Shown: positions 36,651 through 47,033, counted from the first letter of the stretch. The stretch: 64,000 nucleotides of DNA from Blastococcus sp. LR1 (GCF_020166105.1 NZ_JAIUJY010000005.1:327679-391678), one strand, 5' to 3'. The notes: a model not told the origin generated them from the letters alone. A program made the numbers and translations.

Positions 36651-36909
36651 GGGGGCCTCCGGCCATCAGGGGCCCGGGTTCCCGAGCCGTCGGGCAGAAG
36701 TATCGGGACCGGATGACTCCTGATGTGCTGAATTGGCCACGACGCGCCGATACGCGTGAAATAGCTGTCGAGAACAGCCTGGTCAGACGATCGCCACTCG
36801 CGCCGACAATGACAAGAACTGCCAATCGTGGCGGCCTTCAGCTGCGATCTGCGCCACTGAGGTCCCTGGCGGGCGGGCCGACCCGACCCGGGGTTGGCAG
36901 GATGACCGC
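36651..36909. promoter_or_regulatory. Intergenic control region between the surface module and dxr
   Basis: This 259-bp divergent spacer is clearly poorer in G+C than the flanking genes, for example GCGTGAAATAGCTGTCGAGA and GACAATGACAAGAACTGCCA. It must hold promoters for both the LAxTG gene and dxr. I could not fix a -35/-10 pair with confidence. Confidence 0.5.
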
Positions 36910-38106
36910 ATGAGCCAGGCGCGCGAGGTCACCCTTCTCGGCTCGACCGGGTCCATCGGTCGGCAGGCGGTCGCCGTGGCCCGGCAGAACCCGGAGCGGG
37001 TCCGCATCACCGGGCTCGCCGCCGGTGGCGGCGACGTCGCCACGCTCGCCGACCAGGCGCTCTCCCTCGGCGTGCGCACCGTCGCCGTCGCGAAGGCGAC
37101 CGCCGCCCAGGACCTGCAGTTGGCGTTCTACGCCGCCGCGTCGCAGCGAGGGTGGAACAAGGGCGAGTACGCGCTGCCGGAGATCCTGGCCGGCCCTCGC
37201 GCGGCCGAGGAGCTCGCCGCCCGGCCGGCCGACGTCGTGCTCAACGGCATCACCGGATCGATCGGGCTGGGCCCCACGCTCTCCGCGCTGCACGCCGGGC
37301 GGACGGTGGCGCTGGCCAACAAGGAGTCGCTGATCGCCGGGGGCGACCTGGTGCTCGCGGCCGCCGCGCCCGGGCAGCTCGTCCCGGTCGACTCCGAGCA
37401 CTCCGCGATCGCCCAGTGCCTGCGGGGCGGGAGCCGCGAGGAGGTCGCCCGGCTGGTGCTCACCGCCAGCGGCGGGCCGTTCCGCGGGCGCACCCGCGAG
37501 GAGCTGGCAGATGTCACCGTCGAGCAGGCGCTGGCCCACCCGACCTGGGCGATGGGCCCGGTCGTCACCATCAACTCCGCCACCCTGGTGAACAAGGGGC
37601 TGGAGCTCATCGAGGCGCACCTGCTCTTCGGCGTGCCGTTCTCCGACATCGACGTCGTCGTGCACCCGCAGTCGATCGTCCACTCGATGGTCACCTTCGC
37701 CGACGGCGCCACCATCGCCCAGGCCAGCCCGCCGGACATGCGGCTGCCGATCGCCCTGGCGCTCGCCTGGCCCGACCGGCTGCCGGAGGTGCAGCCGGCG
37801 CTCGACTGGTCGACGGCGAGCACCTGGGAGTTCCAGCCGCTGGACGAAGACGCCTTCCCCGCCGTCCGGCTGGCGCGCGAGGTCGGAGAGGCCGGGGGCG
37901 TCGCTCCGGCCATGTACAACGCCGCCAACGAGGAGGCTGTCGCGGCGTTCGTGGCGGGTCGTCTGTCGTTCACCGGGATCGTGGACCTCGTCGCGCGTAC
38001 CCTCGACGCCGCGCCGGACCTCGGCGTCCCCACCTGCGTCGACGACGTCCTGGCGGCGGAGAAGTGGGCCCGGGAGCATGCCCGGGGTGTGATCGCCGGA
38101 GGCTGA
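36910..38106 (+). CDS. dxr: 1-deoxy-D-xylulose 5-phosphate reductoisomerase
   Basis: This is the second enzyme of the non-mevalonate isoprenoid pathway and the target of fosmidomycin. Its 398 residues show the NADPH site ([15 protein letters not shown]), [14 protein letters not shown], the metal-binding [50 protein letters not shown] and [15 protein letters not shown]. The start is ATG 36910. The neighbours rip1 and ispG are as in mycobacteria. The only gap to rip1 is 1 bp if the CTG start is used. Confidence 0.97.
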   Translation: MSQAREVTLLGSTGSIGRQAVAVARQNPERVRITGLAAGGGDVATLADQALSLGVRTVAVAKATAAQDLQLAFYAAASQRGWNKGEYALPEILAGPRAAEELAARPADVVLNGITGSIGLGPTLSALHAGRTVALANKESLIAGGDLVLAAAAPGQLVPVDSEHSAIAQCLRGGSREEVARLVLTASGGPFRGRTREELADVTVEQALAHPTWAMGPVVTINSATLVNKGLELIEAHLLFGVPFSDIDVVVHPQSIVHSMVTFADGATIAQASPPDMRLPIALALAWPDRLPEVQPALDWSTASTWEFQPLDEDAFPAVRLAREVGEAGGVAPAMYNAANEEAVAAFVAGRLSFTGIVDLVARTLDAAPDLGVPTCVDDVLAAEKWAREHARGVIAGG

Positions 38107-38107
38107 A

Positions 38108-39478
38108 CTGAGCGGGATCCTGCTGACGGTCCTGGGGATCGTCCTGTTCGCGCTCGGCCTGATGTTCTCCATCGCCTTCCACGAGGCGGGCCACTTCTGG
38201 TGGGCGCGGAAGTTCGGCATGCGGGTGCCGCAGTTCATGGTCGGCTTCGGGCCGACGGTCTTCTCCCGACGCCGGGGCGAGACCGAGTACGGCGTCAAGG
38301 CGATCCCGCTGGGCGGCTACATCCGCATCGTCGGGATGATCCCGCCGGCCGAGGAGAACGAGAGCAAGCGGGCCACCCGCATGCGCAGCTTCATCGCCGA
38401 GGTGCGTGGCGCGGCCCTCGACGACGTGCTGCCCAGCGACGGCGACCGGGTGTTCTACAAGAAGCCCTGGTGGCAGCGGGTCATCGTCATGTTCGCCGGC
38501 CCGTTCCACAATCTCGTGCTGGCCGTCGTCTTCTTCACGATCTTCCTCACCGCCTTCGGGCTGCCCGAGATCACCACGACCGTCTCCCGCGTCAACGACT
38601 GCGTGCTGCCCGCCGGCGCGGTGACGGCGAACGCGGAGGACCCCTGCGCCGTTCCGATCACCCCGGACGGGCAGACCTGCGAGGCGGGGGCCGCCGGCTG
38701 CGCCCTCCCCGTCCGCAGCCCGGCCGCGGAGGCGGGTCTGCGGGCCGGCGACACGATCCTCGCGATCGACGGCGACCCGGTCTCCCGCGAGACCGACGTC
38801 GGCTGGAACGAGGTGCAGGAGGCGATCCGCGTCAGCGCGGGGACGCCGCTTGCCCTCACCGTCGAGCGCGACGGCGATGAGCGGGAGCTCACCGTCACCC
38901 CGATCGAGAATCTCGCCTACCTCGACGAGGAGGGGGAGCGGACCGGCATCGTCGGGTTCGTCGGCGTCAGCCCCGCCGACCGCCAGGTGCGGCAGCCGTT
39001 CGCCGAGGTCCCGGGGCAGCTGGGCTCGATGGTCGTCACGTCGGTGCAGCGGCTGGCCGAGATCCCCGAGCGGATCCCGCAGCTGTTCCGCGCCACGTTC
39101 ATGGGCGAGGAGCGCGATCCGCTGGGCCCCATCGGCGTGGTCGGGGTCAGCCGCATCTCCGGCGACGTCTTCGCCTACGAGCAGTTCTCCGCCGCAGAGA
39201 AGATCGGCTACTTCATCTCGCTGCTCGCGGGGATGAACATGGTGCTGTTCCTGTTCAACCTGCTGCCGATCTACCCACTCGACGGCGGGCACGTCGCCGG
39301 CGCCCTGTACGAGAAGGCCCGCTCCACCGTGGCCCGGCTGCGCGGCCGGCCGGACCCGGGGCCCTTCGACATCGCCCGGCTCATGCCCGTCGCCTACGCC
39401 GTGGCCGGGCTCTTCCTCGGGCTGTCGTTGCTGCTGCTGATCGCCGACGTCGTCAACCCCGTCCGCCTGGGCCTGTAG
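38108..39478 (+). CDS. rip1: Rip1/RseP-type site-2 metalloprotease, probable CTG start
   Basis: This M50 zinc protease cleaves anti-sigma factors within the membrane. The HExxH motif lies in AFHEAGHFWWARKFGM and the second metal motif in NLLPIYPLDGGHVAGALYE; a PDZ domain with a cysteine-containing insert lies between. The first ATG in frame (38162) would start eight residues before HExxH and cut off the first membrane helix. In-frame codons 38108-38161 encode LSGILLTVLGIVLFALGL, the expected helix. An in-frame stop at 38090 leaves only CTG codons, and CTG 38108 has GGAGG 5 bases upstream. I therefore place the start there (456 residues). Confidence 0.88.
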   Translation: MSGILLTVLGIVLFALGLMFSIAFHEAGHFWWARKFGMRVPQFMVGFGPTVFSRRRGETEYGVKAIPLGGYIRIVGMIPPAEENESKRATRMRSFIAEVRGAALDDVLPSDGDRVFYKKPWWQRVIVMFAGPFHNLVLAVVFFTIFLTAFGLPEITTTVSRVNDCVLPAGAVTANAEDPCAVPITPDGQTCEAGAAGCALPVRSPAAEAGLRAGDTILAIDGDPVSRETDVGWNEVQEAIRVSAGTPLALTVERDGDERELTVTPIENLAYLDEEGERTGIVGFVGVSPADRQVRQPFAEVPGQLGSMVVTSVQRLAEIPERIPQLFRATFMGEERDPLGPIGVVGVSRISGDVFAYEQFSAAEKIGYFISLLAGMNMVLFLFNLLPIYPLDGGHVAGALYEKARSTVARLRGRPDPGPFDIARLMPVAYAVAGLFLGLSLLLLIADVVNPVRLGL

Positions 39479-39544
39479 CCCGTCCGGACGCAGGTCACAG
39501 CGCCGTCTGCGGCGTGGTGGCGCCGGCGGGGGATACTGGCTCCC

Positions 39545-40705
<1,161 letters not shown>

Positions 40706-40707
40706 CC

Positions 40708-41559
40708 GTGCTCCGCGCGCCCACTGCCCGCGTCCTCGACGAGAGCGACGAGCCGGCCGTCACCGAGCTGCTGGCCACGGACCCGGTGGCCGCCTGCTGG
40801 CTGGCCGGTCGGGTGGCGACGGTGGGCACCGGGGCGCTCGCCATCGGTGCCCCGCTCTGGGGGTTCGGCGAGGGCCGGTCGCTCGACGCGATCTGCCTGG
40901 CCGGCGCCAACCTGATCCCCTTCGCCGTCCCCGGCGCCGAGCGGGCAGCGGCCGAGGCCTTCGCCGAGCGCGCCCGCCGGGCGGGCCGGCGGTGCAGCAC
41001 GATCGTCGGCCCGGCCGCGTCGGTCGAGCCGTTGTGGGAGCTGCTCGAGCCCGCCTGGGGCCCGTGCCGCGACCACCGGCCGCGGCAGCCGCTGCTGGCC
41101 ATCGACGGGCCGCCCGCCGTCGCGGTGGAGCCGCGGGTCCGCCCGGTGCGCCCGGAGGAGCTGGAGACGCTGCTCCCGGCGTCGATCGCGATGTTCACCG
41201 AGGAGGTCGGCGTCAGTCCGCTGCGTTCCGACGGCGGCGTGGGCTACCGCGGCCGCGTCGCGGACCTCATCCGGGGCGGTCGCTCGCTGGCCTGGATCGA
41301 GGACGGGCAGGTGCTGTTCAAGGCCGAGATCGGCGCGGTGTCGCGGGCCGCCTGCCAGGTCCAGGGGGTCTGGGTCGCCCCCTCCCACCGCGGGCGCGGC
41401 ATCGGCACCGCCTGCACGGCGGCGGTCGTCGAGTACGCCCGAGCTGTCATCGCGCCGGTGGTCAGCCTGTACGTCAACGACTACAACACCCGGGCCCGGG
41501 CCTCGTACGCGCGCGTGGGATTCCGCGAGGTCGGGATGTACTCCAGCGTGCTCTTCTGA
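40708..41559 (+). CDS. DUF4081-GNAT acetyltransferase
   Basis: This 283-residue protein has an N-terminal DUF4081-like domain (ATDPVAACWLAGRVATVG, LAGANLIPFAVPG) and a C-terminal GNAT domain with the acetyl-CoA loop QGVWVAPSHRGRGIGTACT and LYVNDYNTRARASYARVGF. The combination is conserved after ispG in actinobacteria; the acetyl acceptor is unknown. I chose the GTG at 40708, since it follows the ispG stop by 2 bp. The stop is immediately followed by intergenic repeat copy B. Confidence 0.88.
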   Translation: MLRAPTARVLDESDEPAVTELLATDPVAACWLAGRVATVGTGALAIGAPLWGFGEGRSLDAICLAGANLIPFAVPGAERAAAEAFAERARRAGRRCSTIVGPAASVEPLWELLEPAWGPCRDHRPRQPLLAIDGPPAVAVEPRVRPVRPEELETLLPASIAMFTEEVGVSPLRSDGGVGYRGRVADLIRGGRSLAWIEDGQVLFKAEIGAVSRAACQVQGVWVAPSHRGRGIGTACTAAVVEYARAVIAPVVSLYVNDYNTRARASYARVGFREVGMYSSVLF

Positions 41560-41630
41560 AGAAGGACCGCCGTTCCCCCCGCGACTCGCGAGCTCGCCGC
41601 GCGTCCCGGAACGGCAGCCGTTCCAGCACG
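41560..41630 (+). repeat. Intergenic hairpin repeat, copy B
   Basis: The element begins with AGAAGGACC (41560-41568), directly abutting the GNAT stop, and ends with AGCCGTTCCAGCACG (41616-41630), identical to copy C. Its internal arms GCCGTTCC and GGAACGGC are exact complements but differ in sequence from the arms of copies A and C. It shares AGCTCGCCGCG with copy A. A second hairpin, CACCCT/AGGGTG (41632-41649), follows and covers the ribosome site of the next gene. Confidence 0.72.
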
Positions 41631-41631
41631 T

Positions 41632-41649
41632 CACCCTTCTGAGAGGGTG
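41632..41649 (+). promoter_or_regulatory. Small hairpin over the ribosome site of the penicillin-binding protein gene
   Basis: CACCCT (41632-41637) pairs with AGGGTG (41644-41649) around loop TCTGAG. The likely Shine-Dalgarno GAGAGGG (41641-41647) for the GTG at 41655 is partly inside the stem. It abuts repeat copy B. Confidence 0.45.
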
Positions 41650-41654
41650 TCCGC

Positions 41655-43544
41655 GTGCGGAGACGACCGGCCCCGATCCTGCTGACCTCCCTCGTGCTCG
41701 CCGTGCCTCTGCTGGCCGGCTGCTCCGGCAGCGAGGACGACGTGCGCGGCGCCGCCGAGGCCTTCCTCGAGGACTGGGCCGCCGGGGAGACCGAGGCCGC
41801 GGCCGGGGCCACCAACGACGCCGCCGTCGCCACAGCCCTGCTGGAGCAGACCGCGGCCGACCTGCCCGGGGCGGCGCTCACGGCCGAGGTCGGGAACGTG
41901 ACGATCGAGGACGACATCGCCACCGTGGAGTGGAACGCCACGTGGGACCTCGCGGCGGCGCCCGACTGGAGCTACGAGGGCCTGCTCCGCCTCGTCGAGG
42001 GCGCCGATGCCTGGGAGGTCGTGCCGCAGCCGGAGATGGTGCACCCGGAGCTGGGGGAGGGACAGCGCCTGGAGCTGGTCCGCACGCTGCCCGAGCGCGC
42101 GCCCCTCACCGATGCCGACGGGACGCCGCTGTTCGCCGAGACCGAGGTCGTCAACGTCGGCGTCGCCAAGGGGCAGGAGACGGACCTGCCGGCCCTCGCC
42201 GCGGCGCTGTCGGCGGCCACGGGGATCGCCGCCGACGAGATCGTCGCCGACGTCCAGGCCGCGCCCGCGGGGCAGTTCGTCCCGGTCATCACGCTGCGCC
42301 GTCCGGACTTCGAGCGGATCCGCGCCCAGGTGTTCGACCTGCCCGGTGCGGTGTTCCCGACCGACACCCGATCGCTGGCGCCCTCGCCCCGGTTCGCCGA
42401 GGCGCTGCTCGGCCGGGTCGGTGGCGCGACGGCCGAGATCATCGAGGAGACCACGGAGGACGGCGTCCCCCGGTTCGCGGCAGGTGACGAGGTCGGGCTC
42501 TCCGGCCTGCAGCGGGCCCTCCAGGAGCAGCTCTCCGGCACCGCCGGCTTCACCGTGTCCGTGGTCAGCACCGACGAGGGCACCGGGGACGCCGGGCGGG
42601 AGATCGCCGCGGTGGAGCCAACACCGGGGGAGACGATCCGGACGCCGCTGGTGCGGTCCATCCAGGAAGCCGCCGACGCCGCCGTCGCGGGAGAGACCCG
42701 CCCCACGCACCTCGTCGTCGTGCGCCCGGGCACCGGTGAGTTCCTCGCCGTCTCCTCCAACGAGATCGCCGACGCCGGCAACGCGCTCTCCGGTCGGTTC
42801 CCGCCGGGCTCGAGCATGAAGGCGATCACCGCCACCGCGCTGCTGTCGGCGGGAGCGGTGGCGCCGGATGCCGTGGTGCCCTGCCCCGGGACCACCACGG
42901 TCGACGGCCGCGAGTTCGAGAACCAGGACCAGTTCGACCTGGGGACGGTGCCGTTCACCGAGGCCTTCGCGCAGTCGTGCAACACGACCTTCATCCAGGA
43001 GGGGCTGGAGCTGCCCGACCCCGCGCTGGCCGAGGCGGCCGCGGCCTACGGGGTCGGCAGTGACTGGCAGCTGCCGGTGGACGTCTTCGGCGGAACGGTG
43101 CCCTCGGACAGCACCGGCACGACCAAGGCGGCCAACGCGATCGGCCAGGGACAGGTCCTGATGAGCCCGGCCCAGATGGCGCTGGTCGCTGCGGGCATCG
43201 CCAGCGGCAGGCCCGCGGCGCCCGTCCAGGTCATCGGGGGAGAGCCTGCCGGCGCCGCACCCACGGGCCCGGCTGCGGCGGTGCTCGACGCGCTGCGGCC
43301 GATGATGCGCCAGGTCGTCCTCACCGGGACGGCGACGGCGCTGGCCGACCAGGGGGAGGTGTTCGGCAAGACGGGCACCGCGGAGTACGGCAGCAACACG
43401 CCTCCGGACTCGCACGGCTGGTTCGTCGGTTACCGCCTGGGCGGCGCCGGAGGCGACCTGGCCTTCGCGGTCCTGGTCGAGGGCGGTCAGTCCAGCAGCG
43501 CCGCGGTGGCCGTCACCGACGCGTTCCTGGGCGCGGTGCGCTGA
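41655..43544 (+). CDS. Lipoprotein penicillin-binding protein (MecA_N/transpeptidase type)
   Basis: This class B-type peptidoglycan transpeptidase is anchored as a lipoprotein. It has a signal peptide with lipobox LLAGC (Cys22), an N-terminal NTF2-like MecA_N domain (EAFLEDWAAGETEAAA), a PBP dimerisation domain and a transpeptidase domain. Active-site motifs are S386-S-M-K in FPPGSSMKAIT, SCN in AQSCNTTFI and KTGT near residue 572. The start is GTG 41655. The plan matches the mycobacterial PBP-lipoprotein encoded downstream of ispG. Such MecA_N enzymes may have low beta-lactam affinity, but that is not shown here. Confidence 0.93.
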   Translation: MRRRPAPILLTSLVLAVPLLAGCSGSEDDVRGAAEAFLEDWAAGETEAAAGATNDAAVATALLEQTAADLPGAALTAEVGNVTIEDDIATVEWNATWDLAAAPDWSYEGLLRLVEGADAWEVVPQPEMVHPELGEGQRLELVRTLPERAPLTDADGTPLFAETEVVNVGVAKGQETDLPALAAALSAATGIAADEIVADVQAAPAGQFVPVITLRRPDFERIRAQVFDLPGAVFPTDTRSLAPSPRFAEALLGRVGGATAEIIEETTEDGVPRFAAGDEVGLSGLQRALQEQLSGTAGFTVSVVSTDEGTGDAGREIAAVEPTPGETIRTPLVRSIQEAADAAVAGETRPTHLVVVRPGTGEFLAVSSNEIADAGNALSGRFPPGSSMKAITATALLSAGAVAPDAVVPCPGTTTVDGREFENQDQFDLGTVPFTEAFAQSCNTTFIQEGLELPDPALAEAAAAYGVGSDWQLPVDVFGGTVPSDSTGTTKAANAIGQGQVLMSPAQMALVAAGIASGRPAAPVQVIGGEPAGAAPTGPAAAVLDALRPMMRQVVLTGTATALADQGEVFGKTGTAEYGSNTPPDSHGWFVGYRLGGAGGDLAFAVLVEGGQSSSAAVAVTDAFLGAVR

Positions 43545-43554
43545 GCCGATCCGG

Positions 43555-44013
43555 TCAGGGCGCGGAGAGCCCCGGCAGCGCTCGCGTCGTGGAGGTCTGA
43601 CCGGCAGCGGTGCGCCAGCTGACCGCCCGCACCTCGCCGGCGCCGAGCGCCGCCATCGCCAGCTCGCGGACCGGGCGGTCCACGCCCCGGGCGAGCACCC
43701 GCACCCAGGCCGAGGCCGCGCCGTCCTCGAGGGTCACGGCGAGCGCGGCCGCGTCGACCGCGGAGAGCACCGGGAACGGGAGGGCGTAGCCGCCCTCCGG
43801 CCCGGCGGGGTCCTCGCCGCGCTCGGTGAGCAGCGCGGCCAGCTGGTCGCGGACGTCGCGGTGCGCGTTCTCGGCCGCGGCGACCGGGGCGCGCTGACCC
43901 GACGGGAGCGCGGCCCCGACGACGCCGTAGCCCCAGACGGCGGCGTGCTCGGCGGCGAGGGCGTCGGCCAGTGCGCCGTTCTCCTCGGTCGTCTCGGTGC
44001 TCTCGTCAGCCAT
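43555..44013 (-). CDS. DUF4439 ferritin-like protein
   Basis: This 152-residue helical protein has a ferritin-like DUF4439 pattern: ALADALAAEHAAVWGYGVVGA at the N-terminus and AAAENAHRDVRDQLAALLTE. Pairs of Glu and His suggest a four-helix bundle, but I cannot be sure it binds metal. Pairs of such genes precede rimP in actinobacteria on the opposite strand. The next minus-strand gene (a lipoprotein) lies 12 bp away and is transcribed first, so the two form an operon. Confidence 0.82.
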   Translation of the reverse strand: MADESTETTEENGALADALAAEHAAVWGYGVVGAALPSGQRAPVAAAENAHRDVRDQLAALLTERGEDPAGPEGGYALPFPVLSAVDAAALAVTLEDGAASAWVRVLARGVDRPVRELAMAALGAGEVRAVSWRTAAGQTSTTRALPGLSAP

Positions 44014-44025
44014 CGGCGGACCTCC

Positions 44026-44514
44026 TCATGCCAGCAGAGCCTCGTGGCCCCGGAGGCCGGCGGCGATGGAGCCGAGCAGCGCCGCCCGCGCACCGGTCTG
44101 GTCCAGGCACGCGGCGGCGTGCGACGTCGCGGCGGCGGCTACCTGCGCGCGCAGCCACTCCTGCGCCCCGACCACGGGAGGGGCGTCGGCGGGCGCGGCC
44201 CCGGCGGGGCGGTCGCCCGGCGCGGCGGCCCGCAGCCGGTCCAATTGCTCGCCGGCCTGGGTGACCAGCTCGGCGGCGGCCGCGGCGAGCGCGGGATCGG
44301 CCTGGAAGGCCAGCTCGTACGCGGCGACCAGCGTCTCCTGGACGGCGACCTGACCGGCGAGCTCGTCGGCCTGCTCGCTGGTGATCGCCTCCTGGCCGTC
44401 GTCGGAGGAGGTGCACCCAGCGACGGCGACCAGCCCCACCGCGGAGACCGCGAGCAGGGTGCGGCGGGTGAACGTCCGCGGGCCGGAAAGGGCGGTGGGA
44501 GGCATCGCCCCCAT
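44026..44514 (-). CDS. Lipoprotein with helical, ferritin-like domain
   Basis: This protein of about 162 residues has a lipoprotein signal (RRTLLAVSAVGLVAVAGC) with twin Arg, so Tat export is possible. The mature part is helical (AVQETLVAAYELAFQADPAL, LVTQAGEQLDRLRAAAPG, AAATSHAAACLDQTGARAAL). It resembles the two-gene DUF4439-like pairs of actinobacteria. ATG 44514 and ATG 44505 are both possible starts; the second has a better-spaced GAGG. It is the first gene of the minus-strand pair with the DUF4439 gene. No function is known. Confidence 0.78.
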   Translation of the reverse strand: MGAMPPTALSGPRTFTRRTLLAVSAVGLVAVAGCTSSDDGQEAITSEQADELAGQVAVQETLVAAYELAFQADPALAAAAAELVTQAGEQLDRLRAAAPGDRPAGAAPADAPPVVGAQEWLRAQVAAAATSHAAACLDQTGARAALLGSIAAGLRGHEALLA

Positions 44515-44772
44515 CCTCGCAGCCGAACGCCGTCGGAGCCGGTCGTGCGTCCGGCTCGACGTGCCGCGTCGCCCCGGCGCACCTCGTCCGCCCCTCGCGC
44601 ACCACGGTCGCGGGGTCCCGCGGACCGGTGCGGCGGTCCGGCCGCGCCCGGCGGGCGGTAGCCTGGGCCCTTCCCCCCGACACCGGGTCCGGCTGCGCAC
44701 CAGGTGCACGGCGCCGGTCCAGTGGGGGTGCGCGCACGCATCGTGCGGCTGACCGAGCCTGAGGAGGCAAGT
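44515..44772 (+). promoter_or_regulatory. Upstream region of rimP-nusA operon (divergent from the lipoprotein gene)
   Basis: The 258-bp spacer holds a possible -10 TAGCCT near 44660, without a visible -35. The strong ribosome site GGAGG (44763-44767) sits 5 bases before GTG 44773. Nothing else was recognised. Confidence 0.4.
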
Positions 44773-45432
44773 GTGTCCGCCTCTCGCGGAACCCAGCGGA
44801 GCGACCCCGCCACCGAGCGGCTGTCGGGCTGGATCCAGCCGGTCGTCACCGGAGCGGGCTACGACCTCGAGGAGCTCGTGGTCACCCCCGCCGGTCGGCG
44901 CAGCGTCGTGCGCGTCGTCGTCGACCGCGACACCGGCGTGACCCTCGACGACATCGCCGAGGTCAGCCGGGCGGTCTCGGAGGTCCTCGACAGCAACGAC
45001 GACGGCATGGGGCGCACCCCCTACGTGCTCGAGGTGACCAGCCCGGGCGTCGACCGGCCGCTGACCGAGCCGCGGCACTGGCGGCGCAACAACGGCCGCA
45101 TGGTGCAGGTGGCCGCCGGTCCGGCTGGCTCGACCGAGCAGCTGACCGGCCGGATCACCGCCGTGGACGACGCGGGCGTCACGCTCGCGGTGGAGGCCAA
45201 GGGCAAGCCCGGGGCGAAGAAGCGGGCGCCGGAGCCGCGGCTGGTGCCGTGGGCGCAGCTGGGCGCCGGCCGCGTGCAGGTGGAGTTCGCCCGGAACGAC
45301 GACCACGTCGGCACCGATGACGACATGACGCAGGACGACGCCGCGGAGCTCGAGGACCTGGACCTGGACCTGGACCTGGACGAGGACCTGGACGAGGCCG
45401 AGCTCGCGGACGACGACGGAGGAGAGAAGTGA
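44773..45432 (+). CDS. rimP: Ribosome maturation factor RimP
   Basis: RimP helps assemble the 30S subunit. The core is clear ([61 protein letters not shown]). The C-terminal 40 residues are an acidic tail ([17 protein letters not shown]) coded by a tandem GACCTG hexamer near 45356-45400, not part of standard RimP. I chose GTG 44773 for its GGAGG. The stop overlaps nusA (GTGA), the universal rimP-nusA pair. Confidence 0.96.
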   Translation: MSASRGTQRSDPATERLSGWIQPVVTGAGYDLEELVVTPAGRRSVVRVVVDRDTGVTLDDIAEVSRAVSEVLDSNDDGMGRTPYVLEVTSPGVDRPLTEPRHWRRNNGRMVQVAAGPAGSTEQLTGRITAVDDAGVTLAVEAKGKPGAKKRAPEPRLVPWAQLGAGRVQVEFARNDDHVGTDDDMTQDDAAELEDLDLDLDLDEDLDEAELADDDGGEK

Positions 45433-46580
45433 ACATCGACGTCACCGCGCTCAAGGCGGTGGAGCGGGAGAAGGGCATCCCGGTCGACACTGTGATCGAG
45501 GCGCTCGAGACGGCGCTGGTCACCGCCTACCGGCACGCGGACGGCGCCGCCAAGCACGTGCGGGTGCACGTCGACCGCAAGAGCGGCGAGGTCGCCGTCC
45601 TTGCGCAGGAGCGCGGGCCCGACGGCGAGGTCGTGCGGGAGTGGGACGACACCCCCTCGGACTTCGGCCGGATCGCCGCCAGCACCGCCAAGCAGGTGAT
45701 CGTGCAGCGCCTCCGCGACGCCGAGCACGAGCAGACCTTCGGCGAGTACGCCGGCAAGGAAGGCGACATCGTCAGCGGCATCGTCCAGGCCGACCAGCGG
45801 CGCAACGCCAGCGGCCTGGTCATGATCGACATCGGCAAGGTCGAGGCCGTGCTGCCGGCGGCCGAGCAGGTGCCGGGGGAGACCTACAGCCACGGCACCC
45901 GCATCAAGGCCTACGTCGTCGCGGTGTCCCGCACCTTCCGCGGTCCGCAGGTCACCGTCTCCCGCACCCACCCGAGCCTGGTGCGCAAGCTCTTCGCCCT
46001 GGAGGTCCCGGAGATCGCCGACGGCAGCGTCGAGATCGTCGCGGTGGCCCGCGAGGCCGGGCACCGGTCGAAGATCGCCGTCCGCACCAAGGTGCCGGGC
46101 CTGAACGCCAAGGGTGCCTGCATCGGGCCCATGGGCCAGCGGGTGCGCAACGTGATGAGCGAGCTGCACGGCGAGAAGATCGACATCGTCGACTGGGTCG
46201 AGGACCCCGCCGACTTCGTGGCCCAGGCGCTGAGCCCGGCCCGGGTGAACAGCGCGACGCTGGTCGACGCGCAGGCCAAGGCCGTGCGGGTCGTCGTCCC
46301 CGACTACCAGCTGTCGCTGGCGATCGGCAAGGAGGGGCAGAACGCCCGTCTGGCCGCCCGCCTCACGGGCTGCCGGATCGACATCCGCAGCGACGCCCAG
46401 CATGAGGGCGATGCCGCAACCCCCTCGCCGGGGGTGGGGCGCGCCCCGCTGAGGTCGGCCGCGGCCGGTCACCCGGACGGGGGACGCGACGGCGCCCCCG
46501 GCGCCCGGTCGCACGCTCCCGGGGGCGGCCAGCGCTCCGCGCCGCGGCGCGCGGAACATCGCGGACCGGCCACGCGCTAG
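45429..46580 (+). CDS. nusA: Transcription termination/antitermination factor NusA
   Basis: NusA binds RNA polymerase and nascent RNA, modulating pausing, termination and rRNA antitermination. The 383-residue protein has the N-terminal RNAP-binding domain ([19 protein letters not shown]), an S1 domain ([16 protein letters not shown]), KH1 ([40 protein letters not shown]) and KH2 ([20 protein letters not shown]). It ends in a disordered Pro/Gly/Arg tail and lacks the acidic repeats of enterobacteria, as expected here. Overlap with rimP indicates translational coupling. Confidence 0.97.
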   Translation: MNIDVTALKAVEREKGIPVDTVIEALETALVTAYRHADGAAKHVRVHVDRKSGEVAVLAQERGPDGEVVREWDDTPSDFGRIAASTAKQVIVQRLRDAEHEQTFGEYAGKEGDIVSGIVQADQRRNASGLVMIDIGKVEAVLPAAEQVPGETYSHGTRIKAYVVAVSRTFRGPQVTVSRTHPSLVRKLFALEVPEIADGSVEIVAVAREAGHRSKIAVRTKVPGLNAKGACIGPMGQRVRNVMSELHGEKIDIVDWVEDPADFVAQALSPARVNSATLVDAQAKAVRVVVPDYQLSLAIGKEGQNARLAARLTGCRIDIRSDAQHEGDAATPSPGVGRAPLRSAAAGHPDGGRDGAPGARSHAPGGGQRSAPRRAEHRGPATR

Positions 46581-46588
46581 AGTTAGCG

Positions 46589-46855
46589 GTGGCCGAAACG
46601 TCGAATCCGGTCCGCACCTGCGTGGGGTGCCGGAAGAAGACGTCGGTCGACGACCTGCTGCGCGTGGTCGTCGTGGCCGGGACACTCGTCCCGGATCCAC
46701 GGCGGATCCTGCCCGGGCGTGGTGCCTCGTTGCACCCGACCGCGGAGTGCCTGCGCGCAGCGGAGCGTCGCCGGGCCTTCCAGCGGGCGCTGCGCAGCAG
46801 CGTCCCCGTGGAGGCCGGTCCGCTCCGGGAGCACGTGCTCGGCGCCTCGTCCTGA
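46589..46855 (+). CDS. ylxR: YlxR-family (DUF448) RNA-binding protein
   Basis: This 88-residue protein carries the family signature RTCVGCRKKTSVDDLLRVV and the GRGASLHPTAECLRAAERRRA segment. YlxR proteins bind RNA or RNase P RNA and are always found between nusA and infB, as here. The start is GTG 46589, 8 bp after nusA. The Cys pair may bind a ligand. Confidence 0.93.
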   Translation: MAETSNPVRTCVGCRKKTSVDDLLRVVVVAGTLVPDPRRILPGRGASLHPTAECLRAAERRRAFQRALRSSVPVEAGPLREHVLGASS

Positions 46856-46898
46856 GGTGCCGGACGGCAGTCGGATCGGGCACACAGCAGCACTCAGT

Positions 46899-46921
46899 CG
46901 GACCGGCACGAGGCCGGTCCG
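46899..46921 (+). terminator. Hairpin in the infB leader
   Basis: CGGACCGGC (46899-46907) pairs with GCCGGTCCG (46913-46921) around a 5-base loop. It lies 44 bp after ylxR and 110 bp before infB, so it may attenuate transcription into infB or stabilise its leader. Confidence 0.55.
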
Positions 46922-47033
46922 CATGTCGACAGGACACCGTCGGATGACTCAGCCGTGAAGTTCTCACGATGACCATGCGCCACTAACGACGAGGTCGAGC
47001 GGGCAAGCCGCCGGCCTCACAAAGAGGAGACCC

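Noticed and set aside
43860..44660. Plus-strand open frame opposite the DUF4439 and lipoprotein genes
   Set aside because: Arg/Gly-rich shadow frame; the minus-strand proteins have a lipobox and helical domains.
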